DNA of 64,000 bases from Streptococcus mitis (lineage in GTDB: Bacteria > Bacillota > Bacilli > Lactobacillales > Streptococcaceae), in assembly GCF_005144795.1 (NCBI RefSeq), contig NZ_SWFJ01000009.1, positions 1 to 64,000 on the forward strand, read 5' to 3'. The notes beneath the pieces are model-generated. The model ran no database searches, had not been told where the DNA came from, and was given only the letters and a program-made list of their open reading frames with translations. Position numbers and translations under genes: made by a program. This document shows positions 19,640 to 29,352 of this stretch, one piece after another (positions within the stretch are counted from its first letter, which is position 1; each line of letters opens with the position of its first letter).

Positions 19640-19672
19640 AAAGGAGTTAACCTCGATAAAGGTAACTCCTTT
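19640..19672 (+). terminator. tyrS terminator (convergent with the ATPase gene)
   Basis: AAAGGAGTTA / TAACTCCTTT with an internal ACC/GGT extension, followed by TTTTTGC on the plus strand. It separates tyrS from the convergent ATPase gene and can work in both directions. Confidence 0.8.
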
Positions 19673-19692
19673 TTGCTGTTAATAGTCCCCAC

Positions 19693-21753
19693 CTATCCCT
19701 TAATAGACAGGCTACGCAGGACTATACGTAAGGTTGTTAGATTATGTAAGATAGAGAGGTTTGAAGGACTGAGCCAATTAAACAAGCCAAAGCCAATCAA
19801 ACTACTATTTACGACAACGGTATCTTGAATATTCTTCTTGATGAGTGTTTGCAAAGATGATGATAGCCAATCCAACTCTTGGAAGAAATCCAAGCGATTA
19901 TCTAACAATAAGATATCACTCATCTGCTTAGAAATATCTGCACTCTCATTCATCACCACACCGATATCTGATAGGGTTAGAGCAGCTGAGTCATTCAACC
20001 CATCTCCAACCATCAAAATGGTGTGACCTGCTTTCTGCAGTTTCTCTACTAACTCAAACTTCCCATCAGGTTTCAAGTCTGTATAGACCTGATCAAAGGG
20101 CAAATCTTTGACTAATTCCTCTGTCCTAACCAGGGTGTCCCCTGTTGCCAGAATCAATTTTTTCCCTTGAGTCTTAAGTTTCTCCAAGGCTGCTTTTGCT
20201 TCTTTTCTCAAAGGGGTATGGATGCAGAACATTCCAATCAATTCATTCTGATAAGCCAAGAATAAGAGATTGTAGTGACTCTTGTACTCTTCAATTAAAG
20301 CATTTTGTTCCGAACTGATATGAATCTGCTCATCCTGCATCAAGACATAATTCCCAATAAGAACTGGTTGGCCATCAATATGGGACTTAATTCCCTTGCT
20401 TGCAATATATTGAAGTTTCCCATGCATTTCCTCATGTTCAATTCCCTCTATCTCAGCTTGCTTGACAATGGCATTAGCAATAGGATGATAGATGTGTTCC
20501 TCAAGACAGGCACTGATTCTGAGAATATCTTCCTCACTATAGTCCCCAAAAGGTAACACCTTTTCAACTATAGGATAACTAGTTGTGATTGTTCCCGTCT
20601 TATCAAACAAGAAAGTATCAACTTCCAGGTATTTCTCCAGAACATCTCCATCCTTAATCACCATTTCACGATTCAACCCCTCCTTGATAGCTGTTAAATA
20701 AGCTACAGGAGTAGAGATTTTCAAAGCGCAGGAGAAATCGACCAATAGGAAAGAAATAGCCTTAGAAAAAGAACCTGTTAATAGGTAAGTCAGACCAGCC
20801 CCCAAGAAATTATATTTGACGACCTTATCCGCCATCTTGATGAAATAGCGTTGTTTCGTTTTCTTATTTTCTTCAGATTTCTTCATCAACTCAATCAGCT
20901 GTAAAATACGGCTGTTCATCTGATTATCGGTTACACGAATGCGCAACTCTCCAGTTTCTAATACTGTATTTGCACAAACCAAATCAGACTCTCTTTTTTC
21001 AACTGGAAAACTCTCTCCCGTCAAGGAACTTTCGTTGACCATACCTAAACCTGAAACTACTTGTCCATCAAACAGAATTTCATTTCCTTGAGATAGGACC
21101 AAGACATCTCCTATTTGAACATCGGAACTCTTGATACTAACGACCGTATCCCCCTGTACTAGAAATACATCGCTCTCTTTTGCAAGAAGGCTTTGTTCTA
21201 AATCTGTTGCAGTTTTTTTCAAGGACCACTGATCTAAATGATTCCCCAAATCAAGCATAAACATGATATTGCTAGCTGTCTTGGATTGGTTCATAAACAA
21301 GGACAATAAAATCGCCGAACAGTCCAAGACCTCCATCGTTAGTTCCTTACGCGCTAGTGTTTGATAGGCTTCTCTAATATAGCCAAAAGCCTGATAACAA
21401 GTCCATATATAGCGAATAGGATACGGCACAAAACTACGAAAAAGTATACGCTTAATCGCTGCACCTGAAACAATAGAATAAGCACTCTCTTCTCTACGAA
21501 TGGGAAGAGTCATCAACTCAGAAACTCTCCCTTTATCAATTCTTTTTAAAAAGGCTTCTGCATTATCTAATACAGAAAAGCCTTCTTTTATACGTAGAGT
21601 AAAGTGCTGTTGATCCATGTAAAACTGGATAGACTCAATCCCCTTTTCATCTCTCGCCAAGGAACGAAGATAGTCTTGAATATCCAAGGTGAGTGAAAAA
21701 GAAGATGATAGTCGGATATGTTGGTATCCTCTATGTAGCACTTTAAAAGACAT
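19693..21753 (-). CDS. P1B-like heavy-metal P-type ATPase with altered CPC motif
   Basis: A 686-aa cation-pumping ATPase. An N-terminal ~70-residue heavy-metal-associated-like fold has no CxxC. The actuator motif is TGES (245-248), the phosphorylation site FDKTGTIT has Asp384, and the hinge is MVGDGLNDSAAL. In the metal-selecting helix the usual CPC-A-L-G is replaced by F-S-C-A-L-K at about 340-345, so the signature proline and first Cys are absent while C342 remains. The family is clear but metal and direction are not; iron, manganese or zinc export are all possible. It shares an operon with a DUF6110 membrane protein that stops one base upstream. Confidence 0.82.
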   Translation of the reverse strand: MSFKVLHRGYQHIRLSSSFSLTLDIQDYLRSLARDEKGIESIQFYMDQQHFTLRIKEGFSVLDNAEAFLKRIDKGRVSELMTLPIRREESAYSIVSGAAIKRILFRSFVPYPIRYIWTCYQAFGYIREAYQTLARKELTMEVLDCSAILLSLFMNQSKTASNIMFMLDLGNHLDQWSLKKTATDLEQSLLAKESDVFLVQGDTVVSIKSSDVQIGDVLVLSQGNEILFDGQVVSGLGMVNESSLTGESFPVEKRESDLVCANTVLETGELRIRVTDNQMNSRILQLIELMKKSEENKKTKQRYFIKMADKVVKYNFLGAGLTYLLTGSFSKAISFLLVDFSCALKISTPVAYLTAIKEGLNREMVIKDGDVLEKYLEVDTFLFDKTGTITTSYPIVEKVLPFGDYSEEDILRISACLEEHIYHPIANAIVKQAEIEGIEHEEMHGKLQYIASKGIKSHIDGQPVLIGNYVLMQDEQIHISSEQNALIEEYKSHYNLLFLAYQNELIGMFCIHTPLRKEAKAALEKLKTQGKKLILATGDTLVRTEELVKDLPFDQVYTDLKPDGKFELVEKLQKAGHTILMVGDGLNDSAALTLSDIGVVMNESADISKQMSDILLLDNRLDFFQELDWLSSSLQTLIKKNIQDTVVVNSSLIGFGLFNWLSPSNLSILHNLTTLRIVLRSLSIKG

Positions 21754-21754
21754 A

Positions 21755-22033
21755 TTATTCTCCTATAAGGCTATCTAATTGCTCTTCTTTTTTCTCTTGC
21801 TCGTACAAATATTTGGCATCTTGCAAGACATCGTCTCCATGTTGTTTCACAACAGAAACAGATGCATCTAGCCCGTCTTTCAACTTGTAAGCCTTAGCCA
21901 AAGCTTTAGAATAACCTTTTTTAGCTTCCTTACTTGCTAAGATTTTCAAGCCAAGGGTACCAAATGCGACACCACCCAAAAAGAGTGATGATTTTTTCGC
22001 AACTTTTGCAACGGTTAATACTTCTTTTAACAT
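21755..22033 (-). CDS. DUF6110-type small membrane protein
   Basis: A 92-aa protein with one hydrophobic segment (SSLFLGGVAFGTLGLKILA, residues about 16-34) followed by a charged helical tail rich in Lys and Glu. Small proteins of this type occur directly upstream of P1B-like ATPases in streptococci and other Firmicutes, here with one base between the genes. It probably belongs to the same complex or metal-handling pathway. Its actual role is unknown. ATG 22033 follows AAGGAGGAAATAAGT. Confidence 0.75.
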   Translation of the reverse strand: MLKEVLTVAKVAKKSSLFLGGVAFGTLGLKILASKEAKKGYSKALAKAYKLKDGLDASVSVVKQHGDDVLQDAKYLYEQEKKEEQLDSLIGE

Positions 22034-22107
22034 ACTTATTTCCTCCTTATCATTATTATATAGAAATTTAGATATAAAAGCAATTTTATTTTATAAATTG
22101 GAGAATT

Positions 22108-22212
22108 ATACTCAATGAAAATCAAAGAGCAAACTAGGAAACTAGCCGCAGGCTGTACTTGAGTACGGCAAGGCGACGTTGACGTGGTTTGAATTTGATT
22201 TTCGAAGAGTAT
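22108..22212 (-). repeat. BOX-type repeat, A-C form without boxB (or RUP-like)
   Basis: This is the same terminal sequences as the other elements, ATACTCAATGAAAATC at the left and GATTTTCGAAGAGTAT at the right, but only about 105 bp because the boxB section is missing. The orientation is reversed relative to the element at 4692-4842. The size is also close to that quoted for RUP elements; I cannot tell the names apart without consensus alignments. It sits between the DUF6110 gene and rlmA. Confidence 0.75.
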
Positions 22213-22290
22213 TAGTTTTATTTCTACTGAATCTCTCATCTACTTACTCCTAAAGTTGCTTTCACTTGCCTCTTTTGATACACTTAAACT

Positions 22291-23139
22291 ATGAATACAA
22301 ATCTCAAACCCAAACTTCAGCGCTTCGCTTCTGCGACTGCCTTTGCCTGTCCTATCTGCCAAGAAAATCTGACTCTGGTAGAGAGCAGTCTCAAATGTAA
22401 CAATCGTCATTCTTTTGACCTGGCTAAATTTGGCTATGTCAATCTGGCACCTCAAATCAAACAATCTGCCAACTACGACAAGGAAAACTTTCAAAACCGC
22501 CAACAAATCCTAGAAGCCGGCTTTTATCAGGCTATTCTAGAGGTCGTTTCTGATTTACTTTCAAACTCAAAAAATGCCAAAACAATTTTAGATATCGGTT
22601 GTGGTGAAGGATTCTATTCTCGAAAACTCCAAGAAAGTCACCCTGAAAAAACCTTCTATGCCTTTGACATTTCAAAAGATTCCGTCCAAATCGCTGCCAA
22701 AAGCGAATCCAACTGGGCAGTCAATTGGTTCGTTGGCGACTTAGCTCGCCTTCCTATAAAAGACGCTAGCATGGATATCTTACTTGATATCTTTTCCCCT
22801 GCCAATTACGGAGAATTTCGTCGCGTTTTATCCAAAGACAGTATCTTGATAAAGGTTATTCCAACTAAAAATCACCTCAAGGAAATCCGTCAGAAGGTAC
22901 AAGACCAGCTGACAAACAAGGATTATTCTAATCAAGATATTAAAAATCATTTCCAAGAACACTTTACCATCCTATCTAGTCAAACTGCCTCTCTGACTAA
23001 GAGTATCACAGCAGAGCAGCTCCAAGCCCTACTCAGCATGACGCCCCTTCTCTTTCATGTTGACCAGAGCAAGATTGACTGGAGCCAGCTGACAGAGATT
23101 ACCATCGAAGCAGAAATTCTTGTTGGGAAAGCACTGTAA
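22291..23139 (+). CDS. rlmA: 23S rRNA (guanine(748)-N1)-methyltransferase RlmA(II)
   Basis: A 282-aa SAM-dependent methyltransferase with an N-terminal zinc ribbon (C20, C23, C36, H40), a DLAKFGYVNL linker, and a Rossmann core with ILDIGCGEGFYS. It methylates G748 in hairpin 35 of 23S rRNA. In pneumococcus this modification is associated with telithromycin susceptibility. RlmA(II), rather than the Gram-negative RlmA(I), is expected in Gram-positives. Single gene with its own downstream terminator at 23155-23184. Confidence 0.88.
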   Translation: MNTNLKPKLQRFASATAFACPICQENLTLVESSLKCNNRHSFDLAKFGYVNLAPQIKQSANYDKENFQNRQQILEAGFYQAILEVVSDLLSNSKNAKTILDIGCGEGFYSRKLQESHPEKTFYAFDISKDSVQIAAKSESNWAVNWFVGDLARLPIKDASMDILLDIFSPANYGEFRRVLSKDSILIKVIPTKNHLKEIRQKVQDQLTNKDYSNQDIKNHFQEHFTILSSQTASLTKSITAEQLQALLSMTPLLFHVDQSKIDWSQLTEITIEAEILVGKAL

Positions 23140-23154
23140 TTGGCACATAAAAAG

Positions 23155-23184
23155 AAACCGCATTTCAAGAAGATATGCGGTTTT
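23155..23184 (+). terminator. rlmA terminator
   Basis: AAACCGCAT / ATGCGGTTT with an 11-base loop and a TTTTAAATTG tail, starting 16 bases after the rlmA stop. Confidence 0.75.
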
Positions 23185-23249
23185 AAATTGCAATTTTTAA
23201 GCTATCTATCTGAAGAGAGTTGAAATTTAATAATTCTAAGCTCTAATCT

Positions 23250-23456
23250 TTATTTTCGATTCGAAATAACAAACTTATCAATGAATAGTAAATGATATAA
23301 GGCAAGTGTAATTCCAAATAAGCACCCATGATAAGAGATTTCTTGATGGGTAAGTGGAAAAAGAGTATCATTACCCATCAAGAGGCATGTCAAAATAACA
23401 AATACAATCCAAAATAAATCAGTCCATTTATATTTTGAAAAATATTTTTTCCACAT
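23250..23456 (-). CDS. Small two-helix membrane protein, unknown function
   Basis: A 68-aa protein with a positively charged N-terminus (MWKKYFSKYKW), a hydrophobic helix at about 13-28, a polar loop and a second hydrophobic helix at about 44-58, then a charged tail. ATG 23456 is preceded by AAGAAGGTG. No family is recognised. The charge and helix pattern and the convergent placement between rlmA and glgP make it a plausible real small membrane protein. The following 23457-23630 holds no gene I can support. Confidence 0.5.
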   Translation of the reverse strand: MWKKYFSKYKWTDLFWIVFVILTCLLMGNDTLFPLTHQEISYHGCLFGITLALYHLLFIDKFVISNRK

Positions 23457-23630
23457 AAAAACACCTTCTTTCCTACAATCATATTATAATACTTTATGTA
23501 AGCGAATACAAGAAAGATGAGGTAATCATCTACAAAGAAAGATGAGGTTGAAAGAGAGTGTTAAACCTTCAATTCGTCTATGATTTCTCTTCTTTTAAGA
23601 CATGATTGACTCAAATCCACCTCATTCAAA

Positions 23631-23660
23631 AAAAGCGAATTTCAATCGAAATTCGCTTTT
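23631..23660 (-). terminator. Terminator of the malQ-glgP operon
   Basis: AAAAGCGAATTTC / GAAATTCGCTTTT form a perfect 13-bp stem with an AATC loop, flanked by A/T runs, immediately downstream of the phosphorylase stop. Confidence 0.85.
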
Positions 23661-23689
23661 TACAAATCTTATTAGTATAAATTTGTATC

Positions 23690-25948
23690 TTAGTTCAAGT
23701 GCCAGATATCTTCGTTATACTGAGCGATTGTACGGTCAGATGAGAAGAATCCTGCTTTAGAAATGTTAACGATGACTTTATCCAACCATGCGTCACGGTC
23801 TTCGTAGTCAGCCAACATTTGCTCTTTGACTTTGATATAGTCTTCCAAGTCAAGGAGAGTCATGAACCAGTCTTTGTTGATCAATTCATTGTAAAGACGT
23901 TCCAAGCGTTCTTTGTTTCCAGCTGCAAGAACTGCATCGCTAACGATGAAGTCAACCAATGGTTTGATAGCTTGACGAGCGTAGAAGTCGCTTGATTTGT
24001 AAGCTGCTTTTGCGTAAAGGTCGATAACAGTTTCTGAATCTTCACCAAAGATGTAGATGTTTTCGTCTCCAACTAACTCAGCGATTTCCACGTTAGCACC
24101 GTCCATAGTACCAAGAGTCAAAGCTCCGTTCAACATGAATTTCATGTTACCAGTACCTGAAGCTTCTTTTGAAGCAAGTGAGATTTGTTCTGAGATATCA
24201 CATGCTGGGATAAGGAAGCTTGCTGCAGTAACGTTGTAGTTTTCAACCATAACTACTTGCAAGTGTGGAGCTACTGCTGGATCGTTAGCAATAACTTCTG
24301 ACATGCAAAGGATCAAGTGGATGATGTCTTGAGCGATTGTGTAGGCTGGAGCTGCTTTACCACCAAAGAAGATTGTGATTGGGCGAGCAGGGATGTTACC
24401 AGCTTTGATGTCAAGGTATTTGTGGATTACATACAAAGCGTTCATTTGTTGGCGTTTGTACTCGTGAAGACGTTTGATTTGGATATCAAAGATAGAGTTT
24501 GTATTGATTTCCACACCTTGGTGTTCTTTCAAGTGACGAGCCAATTTACGTTTGTTGTGAGCCTTGATACTTTCCAATTTTTCTTTGACAGCTGCTTTGT
24601 CTTCGTAAGACAAGAGTTTTTCAAGCTCATCTGCTTCATGGTGCCAACCTTCTCCAATAATCTCATCCAAGTAGTGAGAAAGTCTTGGGTTAGCATGCAT
24701 GAGCCAACGACGGAAAGTAATACCGTTTGTTTTGTTGTTGAATTTTTCTGGGTAAAGGTCGTAGAAGGCTTTCAACTCAGAATTTTTCAAGATTTCAGTG
24801 TGGAGTGCCGCTACCCCGTTAACGCTGTATCCGTAGTGGATATCCATGTGAGCCATGTGAACACGTCCACTCTCATCGATAATTTGAACAGCTGGATCTT
24901 TGTATTCCGCTTTCACACGACGATCCAATTCTTCGATGATTGGTACCAAGTGAGGAACCACTTCTTGCAAGAATTCAAGAGGCCATTTTTCAAGGGCTTC
25001 AGCAAGGATTGTGTGGTTAGTGTAGGCAGTCATGCTACGAACGATTGAGATTGCTTCGTCAAGCTCGATACCACGTGCGGTCAAAAGACGAATCAATTCA
25101 GGGATAACCATTGATGGGTGAGTATCGTTGATTTGTACAACTGCGTAGTCAGCAAGGTCATGCAAGTTGCTTCCTTTTTCGATTGCTTCGTCGATGATCA
25201 ATTGCGCACCATTTGAAACCATGAAGTATTGTTGGAAAATACGGAGCAATTCACCTTGACGGTCACTATCGTCTGGGTAAAGGAAGAGAGTCAAGTTGTG
25301 AGCGATGTCTGTCTTATCAAAGTTAATACCATCTTTAATGATAGAAGAATCAACTGAATCCAAGTCAAACAAACGCAAGCGGTTTTTAGTTGCTGTTTCA
25401 TAACCAGTAACATCAATATCGTAAAGAGTTGATGTCAAAGTAAAGTCTGCAAATGGCACTTGGTAGCTACGGCTTGAGCGAACCAACCAGTTTTGCTCTG
25501 TCAACCATGCATTTGGAATTGTTTCTTGTTGGTTGTTTTTAAGAACTTGTTGGAAAAGGCCAAAGTGGTAGTTAAGACCAACACCGTCACCGTTCAAACC
25601 AAGAGTCGCAATTGAGTCGATAAAGCAGGCAGCCAAACGTCCCAAACCACCATTACCAAGAGATGGTTCCAATTCAACTTCTTCTACTTCGATTAGGTCT
25701 TTACCTGCAGCTGCAAGTTCTTTTTTAACATCGTCGTAAAGACCAAGGTTGATCAAGTTGTTTGACAAGAGTTTACCAATCAAGAACTCAGCTGAGATGT
25801 AGTAAACTTTCTTTTTACCAGTGTTAACTGGTTTTTTGCTGCTTGCAAGCTTGCTGTAGTTAAGAAGAGCAAGGTAAAGCTCTTCATTGCTACATTCTGC
25901 AATAGTTTTATTGTAACGATTTTGTACAAATTCTTGTAGTGATAACAT
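23690..25948 (-). CDS. malP: Maltodextrin (glycogen) phosphorylase
   Basis: A 752-aa pyridoxal-phosphate GT35 phosphorylase releasing glucose-1-phosphate from maltodextrins in the cytosol. Diagnostic segments are [16 protein letters not shown], the active-site [26 protein letters not shown], and the cofactor-lysine motif [14 protein letters not shown] (Lys about residue 597). It lies 25 bp downstream of malQ in the same transcription unit, so maltodextrin is jointly trimmed by the two enzymes. This gene is also called glgP. Expression should follow the MalR operator at 27536-27553. Confidence 0.94.
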   Translation of the reverse strand: MLSLQEFVQNRYNKTIAECSNEELYLALLNYSKLASSKKPVNTGKKKVYYISAEFLIGKLLSNNLINLGLYDDVKKELAAAGKDLIEVEEVELEPSLGNGGLGRLAACFIDSIATLGLNGDGVGLNYHFGLFQQVLKNNQQETIPNAWLTEQNWLVRSSRSYQVPFADFTLTSTLYDIDVTGYETATKNRLRLFDLDSVDSSIIKDGINFDKTDIAHNLTLFLYPDDSDRQGELLRIFQQYFMVSNGAQLIIDEAIEKGSNLHDLADYAVVQINDTHPSMVIPELIRLLTARGIELDEAISIVRSMTAYTNHTILAEALEKWPLEFLQEVVPHLVPIIEELDRRVKAEYKDPAVQIIDESGRVHMAHMDIHYGYSVNGVAALHTEILKNSELKAFYDLYPEKFNNKTNGITFRRWLMHANPRLSHYLDEIIGEGWHHEADELEKLLSYEDKAAVKEKLESIKAHNKRKLARHLKEHQGVEINTNSIFDIQIKRLHEYKRQQMNALYVIHKYLDIKAGNIPARPITIFFGGKAAPAYTIAQDIIHLILCMSEVIANDPAVAPHLQVVMVENYNVTAASFLIPACDISEQISLASKEASGTGNMKFMLNGALTLGTMDGANVEIAELVGDENIYIFGEDSETVIDLYAKAAYKSSDFYARQAIKPLVDFIVSDAVLAAGNKERLERLYNELINKDWFMTLLDLEDYIKVKEQMLADYEDRDAWLDKVIVNISKAGFFSSDRTIAQYNEDIWHLN

Positions 25949-25973
25949 GTTTAGGGTGTCTCCTGATATTGTA

Positions 25974-27491
25974 TTATTTCTTTAATTCTACCAAATTTTC
26001 GTTGATTCGGCGATAGATTGTTGTCAAGTCAAGCAAGCCTTCCTCGACAGCTGGTGTCAATTGATCTTCAGTCATACGCCAAGACCAGTTTCCACCAAGG
26101 GTAGATGGGAAGTTCATACGAGCTGTCTCATCCAATTCTAACAAATCTTGCATAGTTGCAATTGCCATGAAGCTAACTGATGAAAAGACTGTACGAAGCA
26201 TAGCGTGTGGCACTGTTTCGTATTCTTTACGGTTAGTATAGCGAGTCATGTACTCACGAGTCGCATCATCGATCTCGTTACGGTACCAACCAAGGACCGT
26301 ATTGTTATCGTGTGTTCCTGTGTACATAACTGAGTTAGCAGGTGCCAAGTGTGGGCTATCGATGCTTTCGTCTTCTGGGTTGAAGGCAAATTGAAGAATC
26401 TTCATTCCTGGGAAGCCAGTACGTTCACGCAACTCGATAACTTCATCAGTCATGAATCCAAGATCTTCAGCGATGATATTTAACTCACCAAGTTCTTCCT
26501 TAACGGCTGCAAAGAGCTTGTAGCCAGGACCTTTGACCCACTCACCAGGTGCTGCTGTATCGGAACCAGCAGGGATTTCCCAGTAAGATTCGAAACCACG
26601 GAAGTGGTCGATACGAACGATATCGTAGATTTTGAAGCTTTCACGCAAGCGTTCAATCCACCATTTGTAGCCATCTTTGTCCATTGCTTCCCAGTCATAG
26701 ATTGGGTTACCCCAAAGCTGACCAGTTGCAGAAAACTCATCTGGTGGGCATCCTGCGATGCAAGTTGCCTTACCGTTGACATCTGTCTTGAAGAGATGTG
26801 GATTTGCCCACATATCGCTTGAATCTTCCGCTACGTAGATTGGCATGTCCCCAACGATTTCGATGTGGTTGTCGTTAGCGTAGGCTTTCAATTTCAACCA
26901 TTGTTGGAAGAAGAAGTATTGAGTCACACGGTGGTAAACCAACTTGTCTGCCAATTGCTCACGGTAGCTTTCAAGTGCTGAAGCTTTACGAGCACGAACA
27001 TCTGCATCTGGCCATTCAGTCCAAGCAAGATTGTCAAAATTCTCTTTAATAGCCATATACTCTGCAAAGAGTTCAAGCCATGATTGGTTGTCTTGAGCAA
27101 ATTTCTCAAAATCTTTAACATCTCCTACTTCCAAGAAACGTTTTACCGCTTTTTCTAAAAGAGGACGACGTGCATAGTAGATTTTCGCATAATCAACTTC
27201 AGACGCATCGCTACCAAAGTCAACCTCTTCAAGGTCACTTGCTTGCAACAAGCCTTGTTCTATCAAGATATCTAAATCGATAAAATGAGTGTTCCCCGCG
27301 AAGGCTGAGAAAGATTGGTAAGGAGAGTCTCCGTAACTAGTTGTTCCTAATGGAAGGATTTGCCAGTAACGTTGTTTTGTGCGAACCAAAAAATCAACGA
27401 AGTCGTAAGCACTTTTACCAAATGATCCGATTCCGTATGCCCCTGGAAGAGAAGAAATGTGCATCAACACACCACTTTGACGTTTTTTCAT
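25974..27491 (-). CDS. malQ: 4-alpha-glucanotransferase (amylomaltase)
   Basis: A 505-aa GH77 enzyme disproportionating maltose and maltodextrins in the cytosol (often called malM in pneumococcus). Typical regions are [20 protein letters not shown] at the N-terminus, the nucleophile region [15 protein letters not shown], the acid/base [10 protein letters not shown] and [17 protein letters not shown] 27491 is used because GAGGTG lies at proper spacing. It is first gene of the leftward mal operon. Confidence 0.94.
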   Translation of the reverse strand: MKKRQSGVLMHISSLPGAYGIGSFGKSAYDFVDFLVRTKQRYWQILPLGTTSYGDSPYQSFSAFAGNTHFIDLDILIEQGLLQASDLEEVDFGSDASEVDYAKIYYARRPLLEKAVKRFLEVGDVKDFEKFAQDNQSWLELFAEYMAIKENFDNLAWTEWPDADVRARKASALESYREQLADKLVYHRVTQYFFFQQWLKLKAYANDNHIEIVGDMPIYVAEDSSDMWANPHLFKTDVNGKATCIAGCPPDEFSATGQLWGNPIYDWEAMDKDGYKWWIERLRESFKIYDIVRIDHFRGFESYWEIPAGSDTAAPGEWVKGPGYKLFAAVKEELGELNIIAEDLGFMTDEVIELRERTGFPGMKILQFAFNPEDESIDSPHLAPANSVMYTGTHDNNTVLGWYRNEIDDATREYMTRYTNRKEYETVPHAMLRTVFSSVSFMAIATMQDLLELDETARMNFPSTLGGNWSWRMTEDQLTPAVEEGLLDLTTIYRRINENLVELKK

Positions 27492-27535
27492 AATAAGCAC
27501 CTCATGTGTTTATAGTTAGATATTACATTTTTACG

Positions 27536-27588
27536 AACGCAAACGTTTGCGTTACTATCAGTATATCGCATTTTTTTGATAAATGCAA
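27536..27588 (-). promoter_or_regulatory. malQP promoter with MalR operator
   Basis: Minus-strand -35 TTGCAT (27583-27588), 17-bp spacer, -10 TATACT (27560-27565). The perfect 18-bp palindrome AACGCAAACGTTTGCGTT at 27536-27553 covers the start region just downstream of the -10. This fits repression by MalR in the absence of maltose. Confidence 0.85.
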
Positions 27589-27872
27589 GCGGTTTTAAAA
27601 AACTTTTTTGATTATTTTTTAAAAAGTTTTTCTTCTTACCCGTATATATATACTTTCAGAAAGCAAACAAAATAGGAATAAGGGTTTCACTTATCTTATT
27701 AAGCAAAAATAAAGTGAGAATCCTCTCTGCTTTCCATTTGTAAATTAGGCAATCGTTTTCTCAACTCTTTTTAAAATTCAAAACAAAAGCTATTTTTGAA
27801 TTTTCTACTATTATATGACAATGAAGCGTTTACTTTTTTCACAATTTTTTTAAAAATTTTTACCAAAAACAC

Positions 27873-27931
27873 TTGCAACCGCTTTCTGATTGTGTTATAC
27901 TAGACCCATAAAGGAAAACGTTTGCGTTTCC
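27873..27931 (+). promoter_or_regulatory. malX promoter with MalR operator
   Basis: -35 TTGCAA (27873-27878), 17-bp spacer, -10 TATACT (27896-27901). The operator GGAAAACGTTTGCGTTTCC at 27913-27931 lies just downstream of the predicted transcription start. The core AAACGTTTGCG is shared with the malQ operator. Confidence 0.85.
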
Positions 27932-27969
27932 TCATTATAAAATTTGTTATTCTTTAGGAGGAATACACT

Positions 27970-29241
27970 ATGTCATCTAAATTCATGAAGAGCGCTGCTG
28001 TGCTTGGAACTGCTACACTTGCAAGCTTGCTTTTGGTAGCTTGCGGAAGCAAAACTGCTGATAAGCCTGCTGCTTCTGGTTCATCTGAAGCGAAAGAACT
28101 CACTCTTTACGTTGAAGACCAATACAAAGCTTTCGCTGAATCAGCTGCAAAAGCTTACGAAAAAGAAGCTGGCGTAAAAGTTACCATCAAAACAGGAGAC
28201 CAAATGGGTGGGCTTGACAAACTTTCTCTAGACAACCAATCAGGTCAAGCTGCTGACGTTATGATGGCTCCATACGACCGTGTAGGTAGCCTTGGTACTG
28301 ACGGACAACTTTCAGAAGTGAAATTGAGCGACGGTGCTAAAACAGATGATAAAACTAAATCTCTTGTAACAGCTGCTGACGGTAAAGTTTACGGTGCTCC
28401 TGCTGTTATCGAGTCACTTGTTATGTACTACAACAAAGACTTGGTAAAAGAAGCTCCAAAAACTTTTGCTGACTTAGAAAACCTTGCTAAAGATAGCAAA
28501 TATGCCTTTGCTGGAGAAGATGGAAAAACTTCTGCTTTCCTAGCTGACTGGACAAACTTCTACTATGCATATGGACTTCTTGCTGGTAACGGTGCTTACG
28601 TATTCGGACAAAACGGTAAAGACGCTAAAGACATTGGTCTTGCAAACGACGGTTCTATCGCAGGTATCAACTACGCTAAATCTTGGTATGAAAAATGGCC
28701 TAAAGGTATGCAAGATACTGAAGGTGCTGGCAACTTAATCCAAACTCAATTCCAAGAAGGTAAAACAGCTGCTATCATCGACGGACCTTGGAAAGCTCAA
28801 GCCTTTAAAGATGCTAAAGTAAACTACGGTGTTGCAACTATCCCAACTCTTCCAAATGGAAAAGAATATGCTGCATTCGGTGGTGGTAAAGCTTGGATCA
28901 TCCCATCAAGCACTAAGAACCTTGAAGGCGCTCAAAAATTTGTAGACTTCCTTGTTTCAACAGAAGAACAAAAAGCCTTCTACGACACTACAAACGAAAT
29001 CCCAGCTAACACTGAAGCTCGTACATATGCTGAAGGTAAAAACGATGAGTTGACAACAGCTGTTATCAAACAGTTCAAGAACGCTCAACCAATGCCAAAC
29101 ATCTCTCAAATGTCTGCAGTTTGGGATCCAGCGAAAACTATGCTCTTTGATGCTGTAAGTGGTAAGAAAGATGCGAAAACAGCTGCTAACGACGCTGTAA
29201 CATTGATCAAAGAAACAATCAAACAAAAATTTGGTGAATAA
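27970..29241 (+). CDS. malX: Maltose/maltodextrin ABC transporter substrate-binding lipoprotein
   Basis: A 423-aa family 1 solute-binding lipoprotein. The signal peptide ends in lipobox LVAC with the lipidated Cys25. The mature part has MalE-like segments (DVMMAPYDRVGSLG, AAIIDGPWKAQAF, GGGKAWIIPSSTKN). It captures maltodextrins outside the membrane and delivers them to MalC-MalD. The ATPase is not in this locus; in pneumococcus MsmK serves this role from elsewhere. ATG 27970 follows AGGAGG at eight bases. A GC-rich hairpin follows before malC. Confidence 0.95.
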   Translation: MSSKFMKSAAVLGTATLASLLLVACGSKTADKPAASGSSEAKELTLYVEDQYKAFAESAAKAYEKEAGVKVTIKTGDQMGGLDKLSLDNQSGQAADVMMAPYDRVGSLGTDGQLSEVKLSDGAKTDDKTKSLVTAADGKVYGAPAVIESLVMYYNKDLVKEAPKTFADLENLAKDSKYAFAGEDGKTSAFLADWTNFYYAYGLLAGNGAYVFGQNGKDAKDIGLANDGSIAGINYAKSWYEKWPKGMQDTEGAGNLIQTQFQEGKTAAIIDGPWKAQAFKDAKVNYGVATIPTLPNGKEYAAFGGGKAWIIPSSTKNLEGAQKFVDFLVSTEEQKAFYDTTNEIPANTEARTYAEGKNDELTTAVIKQFKNAQPMPNISQMSAVWDPAKTMLFDAVSGKKDAKTAANDAVTLIKETIKQKFGE

Positions 29242-29252
29242 AAAATTTGTTC

Positions 29253-29280
29253 AAGGGGGGTGGAAATCAAATCCCCCTTT
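29253..29280 (+). terminator. Hairpin between malX and malC (partial attenuator)
   Basis: AAGGGGG / CCCCCTT with a 13-base loop, followed by a weak TGAATTTAT tail. The position just after the binding-protein gene is typical of hairpins that raise malX transcript over the permease genes. Confidence 0.55.
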
Positions 29281-29352
29281 GAATTTATCAATCAAAAAAC
29301 ATATATAGTTTAGGTTTTAGTTAGAAACCAGTATTCTATGAAAGGAGTTATT

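Larger units (their letters stand above)
27492..27969. other. Divergent control region of the maltodextrin regulon
   Basis: This is a 478-bp AT-rich gap without genes between malQ and malX. Each edge carries a promoter and a MalR operator, listed separately. The middle (about 27590-27870) has runs of A/T and a TATATATA stretch near 27643, but no further structure I can name. Confidence 0.7.

Noticed and set aside
24317-25048. A 243-codon plus-strand frame opposite malP
   Set aside because: Phe/Val-rich composition is the complement of the phosphorylase codons; no start signal; malP is unambiguous.
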